Origin: Acidobacteriota bacterium
Lineage (GTDB): Bacteria > Acidobacteriota > Terriglobia > Acidiferrales > UBA7541
Length of the DNA: 64,000 nt
NCBI GenBank assembly: GCA_021818865.1
Contig: JAKASX010000005.1
Span: forward strand, 1 to 64,000
Reading direction: 5' to 3'
Shown: positions 50,722 through 60,272 of the stretch, piece by piece
Numbering within the stretch: the first letter of the stretch is position 1
Layout of the letters: each line of letters opens with the position of its first letter
Notes under the pieces: generated by a model
What the model saw: only the letters and a program-made list of their open reading frames with translations
What the model was told of the DNA's origin: nothing
The model's database searches: none
Program-made: the position numbers and the translations under genes

Positions 50722-51934
50722 CGCGCGTCTCCTTCGCCCGCGGGGCGCGATGCCCCAGCGCCTTTAGATAATCGCGAATCTCCTGTATGCCCGGCCGGAA
50801 GTCTTCCCGCCGGAACACTTCGTACCGCGTATTTCGCTCGTGAAATTTCAGAAAATCCAGGCAGGCTCCGAGCCGCGTGCCGCGAATTCCGCTCCCGTCC
50901 GGCCCGCGCTCGCCGCGCAGTCGAATCAGCAGATGGTCCAGGTCCCCGAGCAACCATCGGCTCCGCACACCCGACTGATAATCGAACTGCGCCGCCGCGT
51001 GTTCGCCGCAAACCAACCGGTACAGCAGCAACGGAAAATTCATCCCCGCGTCGCTCGCCAGTTGCAGCGAGCCCCAGAATCGCCCGTTCACTTCCATCAG
51101 CTTTGCTTCCCCGTTCCTTCCATCCATCTTGAATTCCACCATCGCCGCACCCTGCCATCCGATCGTCCGCAGCAGCGCCGCGGACTTCCGCACCAGCGAT
51201 TCATCCAAAGGAATGCTTTCCCGGTAGACGCTCGGCCCTCCCCACGGCGGTTTTTCCCGCAAGCGCCGGTGGCAAAACGCCGCCTTCATCTCGCCGTTCC
51301 ACAGCAGCAGAAACACGCCGCGCCCTTCCCCTTCGATCTTTTCCTGAACCAGGGGAAACGGAATCTTCGCGTGCGAAGCCAGGTAGGTCGCCTTCAGCTC
51401 GTCCGCGTCCCGCGCGTACCTCACGTCGCCGTTCACCCATCTGTTCCCGCAAAGGTAGCGTGAGAACCGCGGCTTGATGACCACCGGAAACCGCACGCGC
51501 GGCGCGACTTCTTCCAGTCGCTCATCCGGCTCCAGCAGGAACGTTTCCGGAATTCCCATCCCCACCTCTCTCGCCGTCAGCAGCACCCTCCGCTTGTCCT
51601 GCACCCAATCGATTTTTTCTTCGCTGGGAAATGGAATGTGAACGCGCTCCGGCAAAAGATCGCGCACCCGAACGACGAGCTGCACGGTTACGTCCGTCAT
51701 CGGCAGCAGCAGCACCGGGTCCCTGCGCTGCATTTCTTCCCGCAAAAAGCACTGGAATCCTTTCGGGTCGCTCCGCGGCGATGGATACTGCACGCGAGCG
51801 GCACAGTAGCGCGATGCGCCGGCTAGGCTCGCGCGTTCCGCGCTGCCCACCGTCATGCGGATCCCCGCTCCTCCCAAAGCCCGCACCACCGCCAGGCTCG
51901 ACCTCTGCTCTCCGTCTGTGACAAAAACGTCCAT
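50711..51934 (-). CDS. ATP-grasp ligase-like protein
   Basis: 407 residues with carbamoyl-phosphate-synthase-like ATP-grasp fold: FPVVIKPRFSRYLCGNRWVN (ATP-binding Lys), LVQEKIEGEGRGVFLLLWNG, AMVEFKMDGRNGEAKLMEVN and GRFWGSLQLASDAG (metal-binding Glu/Asn). The family ligates a carboxylate to an amine or thiol using ATP, so it may attach an amino acid or similar group to a sugar. The start at 51934 (MDVFVTD) sits after the upstream deacetylase stop; 51964 would overlap. No dedicated acceptor gene is recognised. Confidence 0.82.
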   Translation of the reverse strand: MDVFVTDGEQRSSLAVVRALGGAGIRMTVGSAERASLAGASRYCAARVQYPSPRSDPKGFQCFLREEMQRRDPVLLLPMTDVTVQLVVRVRDLLPERVHIPFPSEEKIDWVQDKRRVLLTAREVGMGIPETFLLEPDERLEEVAPRVRFPVVIKPRFSRYLCGNRWVNGDVRYARDADELKATYLASHAKIPFPLVQEKIEGEGRGVFLLLWNGEMKAAFCHRRLREKPPWGGPSVYRESIPLDESLVRKSAALLRTIGWQGAAMVEFKMDGRNGEAKLMEVNGRFWGSLQLASDAGMNFPLLLYRLVCGEHAAAQFDYQSGVRSRWLLGDLDHLLIRLRGERGPDGSGIRGTRLGACLDFLKFHERNTRYEVFRREDFRPGIQEIRDYLKALGHRAPRAKETRDAN

Positions 51935-51947
51935 CTCGCTTTCTTCT

Positions 51948-52958
51948 CTAGCGCCAACCCGCAAGCGTCAGGTCGAGCATCGCCACGGAAAATTTTCTGC
52001 CTGGCCCGGTGACGTTCCCTTCATGCAACAGGATTCTTGGAATCGTGTGGAAATCGCCCTCCGGGCGAAACCACCCGGTTCGCGTCGTGAACGCGCACAA
52101 ATAGCCGGCGCGCACCACACCGCTTCGTACCCGCTCGTCCCAATCGCCATTCGGATAGGCGAACGCCCGCACCGGCTTGCGCAGTCTTTCCTCGATCGCT
52201 CGCTTGCTTTCCTCCAGTTCGCGCTCCACCGTCTCGTTGTCTTCATAAACGAGCAGAGGATGGTTCACCGTGTGCGCTCCGATTTCCACACCCTCCCGGC
52301 TCATCTCCGCCACCTGACTCCAGGTGAGCATCGCGTCGTTCTCGCCGCTTTTGCCGTCTCCGGCTTCCGGTCCCAGAATTCTCCGCAAATGCCGCTCCCG
52401 CTGTTCAATCGGCATGTGTTTGAGCCATTCCACCACCACACTCACGTCCGGCTCTGGCCCCAGTTCGCGCGGCAACGCCTCCTTCGCTTCCGCCGGAATT
52501 CCGCTTCGCCGCAACCGCTCGATCCAGAACCCGCCTTTCGTGCCCACCGCTCCGGTCGTAACCAGCACCGTGGCTGGCGTGCCGTATTTCTTGAGCAACG
52601 GAAAAGCGTTCGAATAGGTGTCTCGCCAGCCGTCGTCAAACGTGATCGCGCAAAACGGTTTTTTCCCCGTCGCGTCCATTCCGTCGGGCAACAGGAGCGC
52701 GTCGAGCAGGATAAATCGGAAATGATGGTGCAGGTACTCGAGCACCTTCTCGAATGTCGTCTCGCTCACCACCATCGCCGGGGCCGAATTCGATCGCCGC
52801 CGTTCCTCTTCGCTCAGCACGCGGTGCAGTCCCAGAACGCAGACGTCCCTTCGGCGAAGCACTCCGCGCAGGAAAATCCTCCACAGTGCGAGCGCTCCGC
52901 TGTAGTGAAGCGTCGCCGCAACCACCAGTCGCGCCGTTTGCCGGAGCCTAGCTTGCAT
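51948..52958 (-). CDS. Polysaccharide deacetylase (CE4), exopolysaccharide type
   Basis: 336 residues. Motif 1 AITFDDGWRDTYSNAFPLL, motif 2 GAHTVNHPLL, motif 3 FAYPNGDWD. The N-terminal region (LVVAATLHYSGALALWRIF) is hydrophobic and may anchor the protein. It deacetylates N-acetyl sugars in the polymer or its precursor. It overlaps the GT4 gene upstream by 11 bases and stands 13 bases before the ATP-grasp gene. Confidence 0.9.
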   Translation of the reverse strand: MQARLRQTARLVVAATLHYSGALALWRIFLRGVLRRRDVCVLGLHRVLSEEERRRSNSAPAMVVSETTFEKVLEYLHHHFRFILLDALLLPDGMDATGKKPFCAITFDDGWRDTYSNAFPLLKKYGTPATVLVTTGAVGTKGGFWIERLRRSGIPAEAKEALPRELGPEPDVSVVVEWLKHMPIEQRERHLRRILGPEAGDGKSGENDAMLTWSQVAEMSREGVEIGAHTVNHPLLVYEDNETVERELEESKRAIEERLRKPVRAFAYPNGDWDERVRSGVVRAGYLCAFTTRTGWFRPEGDFHTIPRILLHEGNVTGPGRKFSVAMLDLTLAGWR

Positions 52959-54291
52959 GTTCGAGCGCCTCCTCGAACGTTTCCGCCAGAATCCCCGCCA
53001 GCCGGTCCCACCGGAACTGCGAAACGTATTCCGCTCGTCCCGGCACCTGTGCGTTTCCCAACGCTCGCCCTTCCATCACGGCGCGCAAAATCCGCTTCAT
53101 CGCTTCCGCGTCGTCCGGCCTCACCGCCCAGCCTGCCCGTGCGCGTTCCACCAGTTCTTGCACGCCCCCTTCGTGCGTCACCGCCAGAATCGGAGGGCCG
53201 GCGCGCAGATAGTCGTACGTCTTTCCCGCAACGGCCAAACGCGAAAAGTCGGCCCGTCCCCAGAAAAGCAACAGGCAATCGCTCTCGCACATCATCTGCA
53301 GGGTGCGCGTGCGTTCGGGAAGAAAACCGTGCACTTGCACCACGTCTTCCAGCCCGCACGCGTTCGCGTGCTGGATAGCCTCCGCCGAAGCCGCACCCAC
53401 CAGATGCACCCTCAGCCTGCTTCTCCACGAGGGTTCTTCCGAAAGCAACTGGGCGAGCGCTGGGAAAAACAGCCCGTCGTTGCCTGGATAGATCGTTCCG
53501 AAATGGCAGAAATGCACGTGTTCGCGGTCGAGCAGGCGCTCGCGCTCGGCTACCGTCAACGCGAAATCCTCCTCGAAAAATCCGTTGCGGACGATCTTCA
53601 GACAGCTCAGGGAAAGCCGGAATTTGTCTTCGAGTTCCCGCGCGTGGCCCTCCGTCATCACCACCACGCGATCCGCTTTCTTCACCAGTTGCGCGTGCGC
53701 CCTTGTCTCCGCTCGCCCGCGCAACCGCCCCCGCGGCGGATACCAGGGATCCATAAGCTCCATCACCCACGGCGCACCCCACCCTTCTTTCAGCAGCCAT
53801 CCGATCACCGGCGCGGCGCGCGGAGGGCTCGTCGTGTAAACCACATCCCACTGCCCCTGCCACCGCAGTTGCAGTGCCCGCGCGAGTCCATACGGCACCC
53901 ACCCGATCGTGTGATCAGGAAAATACAGCGTAGAGCGCAGCAGTTCCGCAGCGCGATGAAGGCCCCTGCCCGAATTCCTCCCGTGGCCGTTTTCGCCTGC
54001 TTTTCCATGCCCGTTGCGCGTTTCCCCCGCTCCGAAAAACCATCGCGCCACGCGGTTTTCCCATTGCATCAGGTCCAGGTACCCGGTGCGCTCGATCCGG
54101 ATTCCCTCGGGCAATTTTTTCAGCAAATCCGCTTCTTCCACTCCGCCGCGGCTCCCGATCGTCAGTACCGTCGGTTCCCACCCCAGCGCCGGCAACGCCC
54201 GCGTCAGCCCGACCATGCGGTAAACCGCGCTGGTGCGGCTGGGAGGAAAATCGAAGCTCACCACGAGCACTTTACGGAGCGGCGTCGTCAT
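52948..54291 (-). CDS. Family 4 glycosyltransferase
   Basis: 447 residues. VVSFDFPPSRTSAVYRMVGL begins the acceptor domain, WVMELMDPWYPP and VVVMTEGHARELEDKF follow, and the donor domain contains CHFGTIYPGNDGLFFPALAQ, VHGFLPERTRTLQMM and FWGRADFSRLAVAGKTYDYL. The usual EX7E is replaced, and a Gly/His/Asn-rich insert (RNGHGKAGENGHGRNSGRG) lies in the N-terminal half. The start at 54291 forms ATGA with the GT2 gene. Donor unknown. Confidence 0.87.
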   Translation of the reverse strand: MTTPLRKVLVVSFDFPPSRTSAVYRMVGLTRALPALGWEPTVLTIGSRGGVEEADLLKKLPEGIRIERTGYLDLMQWENRVARWFFGAGETRNGHGKAGENGHGRNSGRGLHRAAELLRSTLYFPDHTIGWVPYGLARALQLRWQGQWDVVYTTSPPRAAPVIGWLLKEGWGAPWVMELMDPWYPPRGRLRGRAETRAHAQLVKKADRVVVMTEGHARELEDKFRLSLSCLKIVRNGFFEEDFALTVAERERLLDREHVHFCHFGTIYPGNDGLFFPALAQLLSEEPSWRSRLRVHLVGAASAEAIQHANACGLEDVVQVHGFLPERTRTLQMMCESDCLLLFWGRADFSRLAVAGKTYDYLRAGPPILAVTHEGGVQELVERARAGWAVRPDDAEAMKRILRAVMEGRALGNAQVPGRAEYVSQFRWDRLAGILAETFEEALEHAS

Positions 54292-55352
54292 GTGCGCTCC
54301 TGCAACTGCTGTTCCCGGCCGCTGCAATCCGCTGTGATCCCTGCGAGTTTCAGCAGCCGGCTTTTTTCTTCGGGCGAAATCGCCGCCGTTGACGACGCGG
54401 CCTCTGCCGGTTGGTGCCTCCGTGCCGATTGCTTCGCCCGCCGGATGGCGCGGACGGCCTTTGCTGGCAGGCAGCTCGCCAGCAGATAAATCCACGCCCT
54501 GGTGCTGGTCCATTCGGCTTTAAGCGAGCGCGCAAACTGCTGGCGAGCGGAACCGAGTGCTCCCTGCACGAGGTCTCCGTAACCGACGTCCCAGTAGCTC
54601 CGCATGAGTTCGTGTCGCAGCAGGCGCCGATGTTTGGCCGATAGCTGAGGGAAGCTGCGGAGCGCCTTTTGAAAGAGCGCTACCCGCTCCAACGCCATTC
54701 GGTGTGGATTCGACGACAAACTCCCGCGCCGGCTTCTCTTGATGACGAGCGGTTTTTCAACCACCGCGATCTTCCAGCCGTAGGCAATTCTCAGCCACAG
54801 GTCGTAGTCCTCCGCCACGCCGCGCGTTTCGTCGAACCCGCCGACCGCCTCCAGGCAGCTTTTGCGAGTCATCGTTCCCGAGGTCAAAATGACCCCGCAC
54901 TGGACCAGTGCCTCGAAGGCATTTCCGCTGGCCCGCGGCTTGCCGCTCAAAAAAGAGGGAATCACCGTCCCTTCTTCGGAAACCACCGCCCAATCCGTGT
55001 ACGCCAGTCCCACGCCTGGATCGCCCTCGAGCAGTGGAATCTGCTCGGCGAGTTTTGTCGGCAACCAGATGTCGTCGGCGTCGAGAAACGCGATGAATTC
55101 CCCGCTCGCCTCTCGAATTCCCAGATTTCGCGCCGCTGCCGCTCCCCGATTCGCTTGTCGGTGATGGCGGACTCGGTCTCCGCAGCAACCTGCCGGCAGT
55201 TCGGCCGGGACGGTCGAGCCGTCATCGACAACCACCACTTCCCAGTCGTGAAACGTCTGCCGAAAAACGCTCTCCATCGCGTCGCGCAGCAGACTGCCCG
55301 CGTTGTACGCCGGGATCACGACGGACACTTTCGGTTTGTTTTCTCCCGCCAT
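54288..55352 (-). CDS. Family 2 glycosyltransferase
   Basis: 354 residues. SVVIPAYNAGSLLRDAMESV, VVVVDDGSTVPAEL and FIAFLDADDIWLPTKL (DxD) give the GT-A core, and GGFDETRGVAEDYDLWLRIA the acceptor-side ED motif. A C-terminal helical region rich in Arg and Ser follows. The start at 55352 is right after the aminotransferase stop (11 bases); an apparent start at 56087 would read across that gene in a wrong frame. The ribosome site is weak (AGAAAGA). Confidence 0.87.
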   Translation of the reverse strand: MAGENKPKVSVVIPAYNAGSLLRDAMESVFRQTFHDWEVVVVDDGSTVPAELPAGCCGDRVRHHRQANRGAAAARNLGIREASGEFIAFLDADDIWLPTKLAEQIPLLEGDPGVGLAYTDWAVVSEEGTVIPSFLSGKPRASGNAFEALVQCGVILTSGTMTRKSCLEAVGGFDETRGVAEDYDLWLRIAYGWKIAVVEKPLVIKRSRRGSLSSNPHRMALERVALFQKALRSFPQLSAKHRRLLRHELMRSYWDVGYGDLVQGALGSARQQFARSLKAEWTSTRAWIYLLASCLPAKAVRAIRRAKQSARRHQPAEAASSTAAISPEEKSRLLKLAGITADCSGREQQLQERT

Positions 55353-55363
55353 TCTTTCTACAC

Positions 55364-56563
55364 CTACACGGAATAAAGAACGTCCGCGATTCGCTCCATG
55401 TCCTTGCGTTCCACCAGAGGATGCACGGGCAGCGTGAAAAGCGTTCTCGCAATGTGTTCGGCGCCGGCACGGTGAACCGGGGGGTTCGTCATATGCGCGC
55501 CGATCCCTTCGATATCGCAGATTGCGCTGGGATAGAACGCGCTTGCCTCGATTCCCGCAACGCGCAGCCGCTTCAGCGCAAACGAGCGCGTGTCCTCGTC
55601 CCGCGCAATCACCGGCAATCGCACCATCGTGGCTCGCGTGTTCGCGCTCGGCTGGGGAACGCAAAACTTCGGATGGCCTTCGAGCGCCTCTCTCATCCAA
55701 GCCGAATTCGCACGGCGAATTTCGTTGATCGCTTCCAGCTGATCCACCAGCGAAAGAAACAGCGAGTGCGAAAGCGGGTGAAGGCCATTCACGGAAAAAC
55801 CGGGATCGAATTCGGTAACGCCGATCTTGAGGAACGGCATCGCCCGCGGAATCCGGTACAGCTCTGGCCGAAGCAAGGCGGAATAACCGAGCAGTTGAAG
55901 CAAGAGCCACGCGCCATGAAACGCCGATGCCGGCCGCAACAGCGCCAGTTCCTCCCGCACCGCTTTCGCGATTTCTTCCGATCCTGTGACGATCAACCCG
56001 CCCTCGATCGTCGAAATCGCTTTCCCTCTGCCGAGGCTGAACAGTCCAACGTCGCCGCGCATCCCCGCCGGTTTTCCCTCCCGCCAAGCCCCCAGCGCCT
56101 GCGCCGCGTCGTCTACCACAAAGGCATTCCTCGCCCGCGCCATCTCACGAAGCGGCCGCACGTCGTTGGCGTAGCCGAACAGGTTTGCCGTCACCGCGCA
56201 GAGCAGGCTTTTCTCGGGTAGAGAATCCGCTGCGCACACGTCGAGATCGAGCGTTTCGGGAATCACGTCCATCAGGTGAACCTGAAGGCCCGCGCGAACC
56301 ACCGCCGCAGCCACGGAAAAACACGTATACGCCGGCAAAGCGACGATCCCCGCCTGTGGGCGAAGCCGGCGCAGCCCGCGCAGGATCGTCCAGAGCGCCG
56401 CCCGGCCCGACGACGCTCCAAAGGCGTATCGCGCCCCGAGTTGCGCGGCGAACGTTTCGAGCGTCTTCTTCCCGTGTCCGTTCGCCGTGGCTACATCACG
56501 GAGGGCCGACAGCACCTGGCTGCTTCGTAGCGGTGTTCCCGCCGGTGGAACCAAACGAAACAT
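55364..56563 (-). CDS. DegT/DnrJ/EryC1/StrS family sugar aminotransferase
   Basis: 399 residues. GASSGRAALWTILRGLR, VVDDAAQALGAW (cofactor Asp151) and LFSLGRGKAISTIEGG (Schiff-base Lys181) are the fold-type I PLP landmarks. It would transaminate a keto-sugar nucleotide to an amino sugar. DNLFGYANDVR-type sequence appears as TANLFGYANDVRPLREMARA. No matching nucleotide-sugar dehydratase lies in this operon, so the keto substrate must come from elsewhere. It lies 6 bases after the ligase gene. Confidence 0.85.
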   Translation of the reverse strand: MFRLVPPAGTPLRSSQVLSALRDVATANGHGKKTLETFAAQLGARYAFGASSGRAALWTILRGLRRLRPQAGIVALPAYTCFSVAAAVVRAGLQVHLMDVIPETLDLDVCAADSLPEKSLLCAVTANLFGYANDVRPLREMARARNAFVVDDAAQALGAWREGKPAGMRGDVGLFSLGRGKAISTIEGGLIVTGSEEIAKAVREELALLRPASAFHGAWLLLQLLGYSALLRPELYRIPRAMPFLKIGVTEFDPGFSVNGLHPLSHSLFLSLVDQLEAINEIRRANSAWMREALEGHPKFCVPQPSANTRATMVRLPVIARDEDTRSFALKRLRVAGIEASAFYPSAICDIEGIGAHMTNPPVHRAGAEHIARTLFTLPVHPLVERKDMERIADVLYSV

Positions 56564-56569
56564 CGCGGT

Positions 56570-57967
56570 TCATCCTCGCGCAGCCAACGCGTAGGCCCGC
56601 CAGGCCTCTCTCTTTTCGGGGCGCAATACTTCCACGTCTTTCTCTCTGCGCATCGCCGTCCGATGCAACCCAACATTCATTCCCAACAAAAACCAGAGGT
56701 GCGGATAGTAGAGAACGGTGAGAAAGGCCCCGCTGACGAGAAAACCGACCATCCCTAGGTCGAGCCCTCGCGACAGCCTCATCTCGTAGCTGTTCTTCAT
56801 GGTCAGGCCGAGCGCCTTCAAGTGGCGGCGCGTTTTGAAATTCATGCCGAAGTAGAGCAGGAAAATCAGCAGCAGCGGCACGGTCCCCAGCGCGCCCACT
56901 TGCGAAAGCGACTGGATGTAAATGCTGTGCGGATCCCACCAATTCGTCGTGTTTCCGGTGCTCGGATTCACCGGCGTGGTGGCGTATCGGAAAGCGTATT
57001 CCGGCGGAAAGTTCCGCGGCCCCACTCCCAGCAGCGGGTGATTCTCGAACATCCGCAACCCCGCGCCCCAGAAGTCCAGCCGCAGGCTCGCCGTCGGATC
57101 CGATTCCGGATGGAGCGCCGAAGCCAGGCGGTTCTTGTTCGCCTGCGGCAGCGCGTACATAAATCCGAGCAGCAGGACGATCACCATCAGTACTCCGGCG
57201 ATCTTCTGCGGTTTCGAAACCCAGGCAACCACCGCCACCATCGCCGCTCCCAGCAGCGCCCCGCGCGAACCACACACCAGAATCGCCGCGAAGAATGCCA
57301 GGAAGCAGGCCGCGAACAGGGCCTTCGACAAGAGTTTCTTCTCTCCAAAAAGCAGGCTGCCGGCCAGCGGCCACACCACGCACATCGCCACGCCGAAATC
57401 TCCTGCGTTCCCGAAAAAGTCCGTGCTCCCGGCTCCCACGCCGTGAACGCTCAGAAATTGCTGGCTCCGCCCGTCTCCCAGCTCCAGAAAGTAGCTGCGC
57501 ACGGAAAACTGGGCCAGTTTGAGATTCAGCAACAGCAGCAAAAACACGAAAACGCGCATGCGCCAGGTGCCGTTCAGGACTCGCGAAACCACGGAGTACG
57601 TCACCATCCAACTCGCCGCGTCCACGCAGCCCGCCAGCGCAAGGGACGGATAGTTCGCGAAAATCGCCGAAAGAAAATGCGCCAGCACGAACAGCACCAC
57701 CAGGATGTCGATCGCCAGCGGCATCTGCGAGCGGACCCGGGGCAGGCGCCGAGAAAGTAGAAGTCCGAGGAGGGCGAGCGTATAGAGGATCTTTCCGAAG
57801 GGCACCGGAGAGAGCACCGGAAACATCTGCTGCACGCGGGAATATTGAAAAATAACCAGCCCGAGAACCGCCAGAAACCCCATGTCCCATCGCGGCTCGG
57901 TAGCTGCCGGCAGCGCGGCGAAAACCGGCCGTCGCATGGTTCCTGGCGCTCCCACCACGTTCATCAC
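56570..57967 (-). CDS. O-antigen ligase/polymerase family (Wzy/WaaL) membrane protein
   Basis: 465 residues with about eleven hydrophobic helices, for example FGKILYTLALLGLLLS, AIDILVVLFVLAHFLSAIFA and VIVLLLGFMYALP. The long periplasmic loop contains LGVGPRNFPPEYAFR and WDPHSIYIQSLSQVGALGTV with the conserved His typical of the Wzy_C domain. It polymerises or ligates repeat units at the periplasmic face of the inner membrane. It begins inside the stop of the sugar-transferase gene (ATGA). Confidence 0.85.
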   Translation of the reverse strand: MMNVVGAPGTMRRPVFAALPAATEPRWDMGFLAVLGLVIFQYSRVQQMFPVLSPVPFGKILYTLALLGLLLSRRLPRVRSQMPLAIDILVVLFVLAHFLSAIFANYPSLALAGCVDAASWMVTYSVVSRVLNGTWRMRVFVFLLLLLNLKLAQFSVRSYFLELGDGRSQQFLSVHGVGAGSTDFFGNAGDFGVAMCVVWPLAGSLLFGEKKLLSKALFAACFLAFFAAILVCGSRGALLGAAMVAVVAWVSKPQKIAGVLMVIVLLLGFMYALPQANKNRLASALHPESDPTASLRLDFWGAGLRMFENHPLLGVGPRNFPPEYAFRYATTPVNPSTGNTTNWWDPHSIYIQSLSQVGALGTVPLLLIFLLYFGMNFKTRRHLKALGLTMKNSYEMRLSRGLDLGMVGFLVSGAFLTVLYYPHLWFLLGMNVGLHRTAMRREKDVEVLRPEKREAWRAYALAARG

Positions 57968-59343
57968 CGGCTTCCCCTTCCCAGGAAGACGATTTTCAGC
58001 GTCTGGAACATGATCAACAGATCAAAAGCGACCGACATGTTCTTGACGTAGTAGAGGTCGTAGCAGAGCTTCTCTTTCGACTCCTCCAGAGAAGCGCCGT
58101 AGGGATAATTGACCTGTGCCCAGCCGGTGATACCCGGCAGCACGATGTGCCGCAGGTTGTAGTAGGGAATTTCGCGGCTCAGCCACTCGACGAATTCCGG
58201 CCGTTCGGGACGCGGCCCGACGAAACTCATGTCTCCGCGAAGGACGTTCCACAGCTGAGGAATTTCATCCAGACGCGCGCGGCGCAGCAGGTGACCGACG
58301 CGCGTGATTCGCGGATCGTTGTCATCGGCCCAGGTCGGTCCGGTATCCGCTTCGGCGTCGGCTCGCATCGTCCGGAATTTGTAGCAATCGAACTCCACCC
58401 CGTTGCGCCCCACGCGTTTCTGCCGGTAGAACACCGGCCCCGCCGAAGACAGCTTCACCGCAGCCGCGATGACGGGAACGAGTGGCAGAGTCACGATCAG
58501 CGCCGCGAGCGATACCACCAACGAAATCGCCCTCCTCGCCGCCAGCACGCCGGGCTTCAAACGGAATCCGTCCGAGAAAATCAGCCAACTCGGCATGAGG
58601 CTCCGCACCTCGATCCTTCCGGTCAGCTTTTCCTGCAGCGCCGTCGAGTCCTCCACCGTGACGCCACTCAGCCGCAAGTCCAGCAGTTCCCGCACCGGCA
58701 TCACGTTCCGCCGGTCTGGCATCGCCACGATCACCCGGTCCACCGCGCTTTTTTTCCTCAGCTCCTCGAGCGTCGCGCCCAGGCTATCTCGATCGAGCGA
58801 CCCGTTCGCCACCGCTCCCGCCCACCCCACCAGTTCCATTCCCAGTCTGCTGTGCCGCCGCAGCGTTTCCACCAACTGGCTTGCGCTCGGTCCGCTTCCC
58901 AAAACGTACACGCGTTCGCTCAGGTACGGCTTCTGCAGCAGCCACAAATAAAGCGTCCGCCACGCGAGCAGATAGAGTGTTAGGATCAGCAGACCTGCCA
59001 CGTACACCTGCCGCCCCAGCATGAATTGCGGAAACAGGTAGCCGAAAAGCGCCAGCAAAATGGAAAGCGTTCCCAGTCCCGCGAACAGCCGGAAATAGGA
59101 TTCCCCGGGAATCTGTAGCCGGTGCAGGTCGTACAGGTCGAAATAATAAAGGCACAAAATCGACAGCCCTGTGATCGCCAGTATCTTGTACAGCCCGCTG
59201 TCCATCGACAGGGCCGAATAAAAGTGCGTGGAACCAAAACAGAGCAGCGTGGCCAGCAGGAAGGCCCCCAGCGCGAGGACCGCTTCTCCTCCCAGCAGAA
59301 TCAAGGTGCGCGTCGGATAGTACACATGGAAAAGTCTAACCAC
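57964..59343 (-). CDS. Priming undecaprenyl-phosphate sugar transferase (EpsB_2-like)
   Basis: 459 residues. Four to five N-terminal helices (AVLALGAFLLATLLCFGST, ILAITGLSILCLYYFDLYDL, YVAGLLILTLYLLAWRTLYL), a CoA-binding-like region (ERVYVLGSGPSASQLVETLR) and the bacterial sugar-transferase domain with YRQKRVGRNG, KFRTMRADAEAD and RLDEIPQLWNVLRGDMSFVG plus PRPERPEF. It moves the first sugar phosphate onto undecaprenyl phosphate. The GTG at 59343 (VRLFHVYY) is a judgement; the frame stays open upstream into the kinase gene. TIGR03013-type proteins accompany the same ATPase and kinase elsewhere. Confidence 0.9.
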   Translation of the reverse strand: MVRLFHVYYPTRTLILLGGEAVLALGAFLLATLLCFGSTHFYSALSMDSGLYKILAITGLSILCLYYFDLYDLHRLQIPGESYFRLFAGLGTLSILLALFGYLFPQFMLGRQVYVAGLLILTLYLLAWRTLYLWLLQKPYLSERVYVLGSGPSASQLVETLRRHSRLGMELVGWAGAVANGSLDRDSLGATLEELRKKSAVDRVIVAMPDRRNVMPVRELLDLRLSGVTVEDSTALQEKLTGRIEVRSLMPSWLIFSDGFRLKPGVLAARRAISLVVSLAALIVTLPLVPVIAAAVKLSSAGPVFYRQKRVGRNGVEFDCYKFRTMRADAEADTGPTWADDNDPRITRVGHLLRRARLDEIPQLWNVLRGDMSFVGPRPERPEFVEWLSREIPYYNLRHIVLPGITGWAQVNYPYGASLEESKEKLCYDLYYVKNMSVAFDLLIMFQTLKIVFLGRGSR

Positions 59344-59354
59344 GGTCGGATCAA

Positions 59355-60272
59355 CTATCCCTTGTGTTTTTCGGATGTATATCCGTAGTAGCTGTAGTAT
59401 TCCGCTCCGTAACTCGATCCGCGGCGCACTCCGTTCAGCACCACCCCGACCACCGGCGTGTTCCCGACTTCCGCTCGCGCCTTCTGCGCCAGATCGAATG
59501 GCGTCGCCGCCGCCTTCACCACCAACAGCACCCCGTCGCACAAATTCGCCAGCAGGCTCGCGTCGGAAACCGGGATCATAGGAGGGGAATCCAGGATAAC
59601 CCAATCGAAAATAGATGCCATGCGATCCAGCAGGCGATTCAGCCGTCCGTTGCTGATCAGTTCGACCGGATTCGCCGGCAGCGTGCCGCTCGGCAGACAG
59701 AAAAGATCGTTGTGAGGGCTCTTCTGGATCGCGGTGGCCTCGTCCGCTTCGCCGCGCAGATATTCGGTAAGGCCAGGCGTTTGCGGTGCGCCCAAGACCT
59801 TGTGCAGTCGAGGAGCGCGCAGGTCCGCGTCGACGAGTAACGCTCGCCGCCCGTGCTGCTGCGCGATCACCTGGGCCAAGTTTGCCGCAATAACCGATTT
59901 CCCTTCGCCCGGCAGCGTGCTCGTCACCAGCAGCGTCCGGAGAGTACCGTTGTCGCGAATCCGGTAGAGCCGCGAACGCAGCGTCCGAAAAATTTCCGCG
60001 TCGTACTGATGGTTTTCCTTCCGGAAAAACAGCATCGTTTTTGTGTCAGGCTTCCAGTCCGGTTGCGGGCATCGGCTAACCAGTCCTTCAAACGTCAACG
60101 CGTCGAGCGCGAATCCGTTGCCTGCCAGGGACACCGCTATCTCCGTTTCGCGCGCCGGTGCCGCCTGCTCGGGTTCCGGCTCGCGCGCCGGCCGTTGCTC
60201 GGCGGTTTCCACGCGGCCCTGCGCGATTTTCTCTTCCTCGGCTCGTTTCAACGCTTCATGGATTCGGCTCAT
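59355..60272 (-). CDS. CpsD/CapB-type tyrosine-protein kinase, exopolysaccharide-associated
   Basis: 305 residues. Walker A STLPGEGKS (118-126), the A' motif LLVDADLR (145-152) and Walker B DWVILDSPPMIPVSDASL are the BY-kinase P-loop set. A Tyr-rich tail (AEYYSYYGYTSE, from about 292) is the expected autophosphorylation cluster. The N-terminal 75 residues (MSRIHEALKRAEEEK) are typical of the PEP-CTERM-type subclass. It regulates polymer length together with the Wzz-like protein two genes upstream. It starts within the ATPase stop (ATGA). Confidence 0.92.
   Translation of the reverse strand: MSRIHEALKRAEEEKIAQGRVETAEQRPAREPEPEQAAPARETEIAVSLAGNGFALDALTFEGLVSRCPQPDWKPDTKTMLFFRKENHQYDAEIFRTLRSRLYRIRDNGTLRTLLVTSTLPGEGKSVIAANLAQVIAQQHGRRALLVDADLRAPRLHKVLGAPQTPGLTEYLRGEADEATAIQKSPHNDLFCLPSGTLPANPVELISNGRLNRLLDRMASIFDWVILDSPPMIPVSDASLLANLCDGVLLVVKAAATPFDLAQKARAEVGNTPVVGVVLNGVRRGSSYGAEYYSYYGYTSEKHKG

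Noticed and set aside
56496-57890. 464-codon frame overlapping the O-antigen ligase gene
   Set aside because: Composition is Gly/Arg/Ala noise from another frame, while the ligase frame shows membrane helices and the conserved loop.
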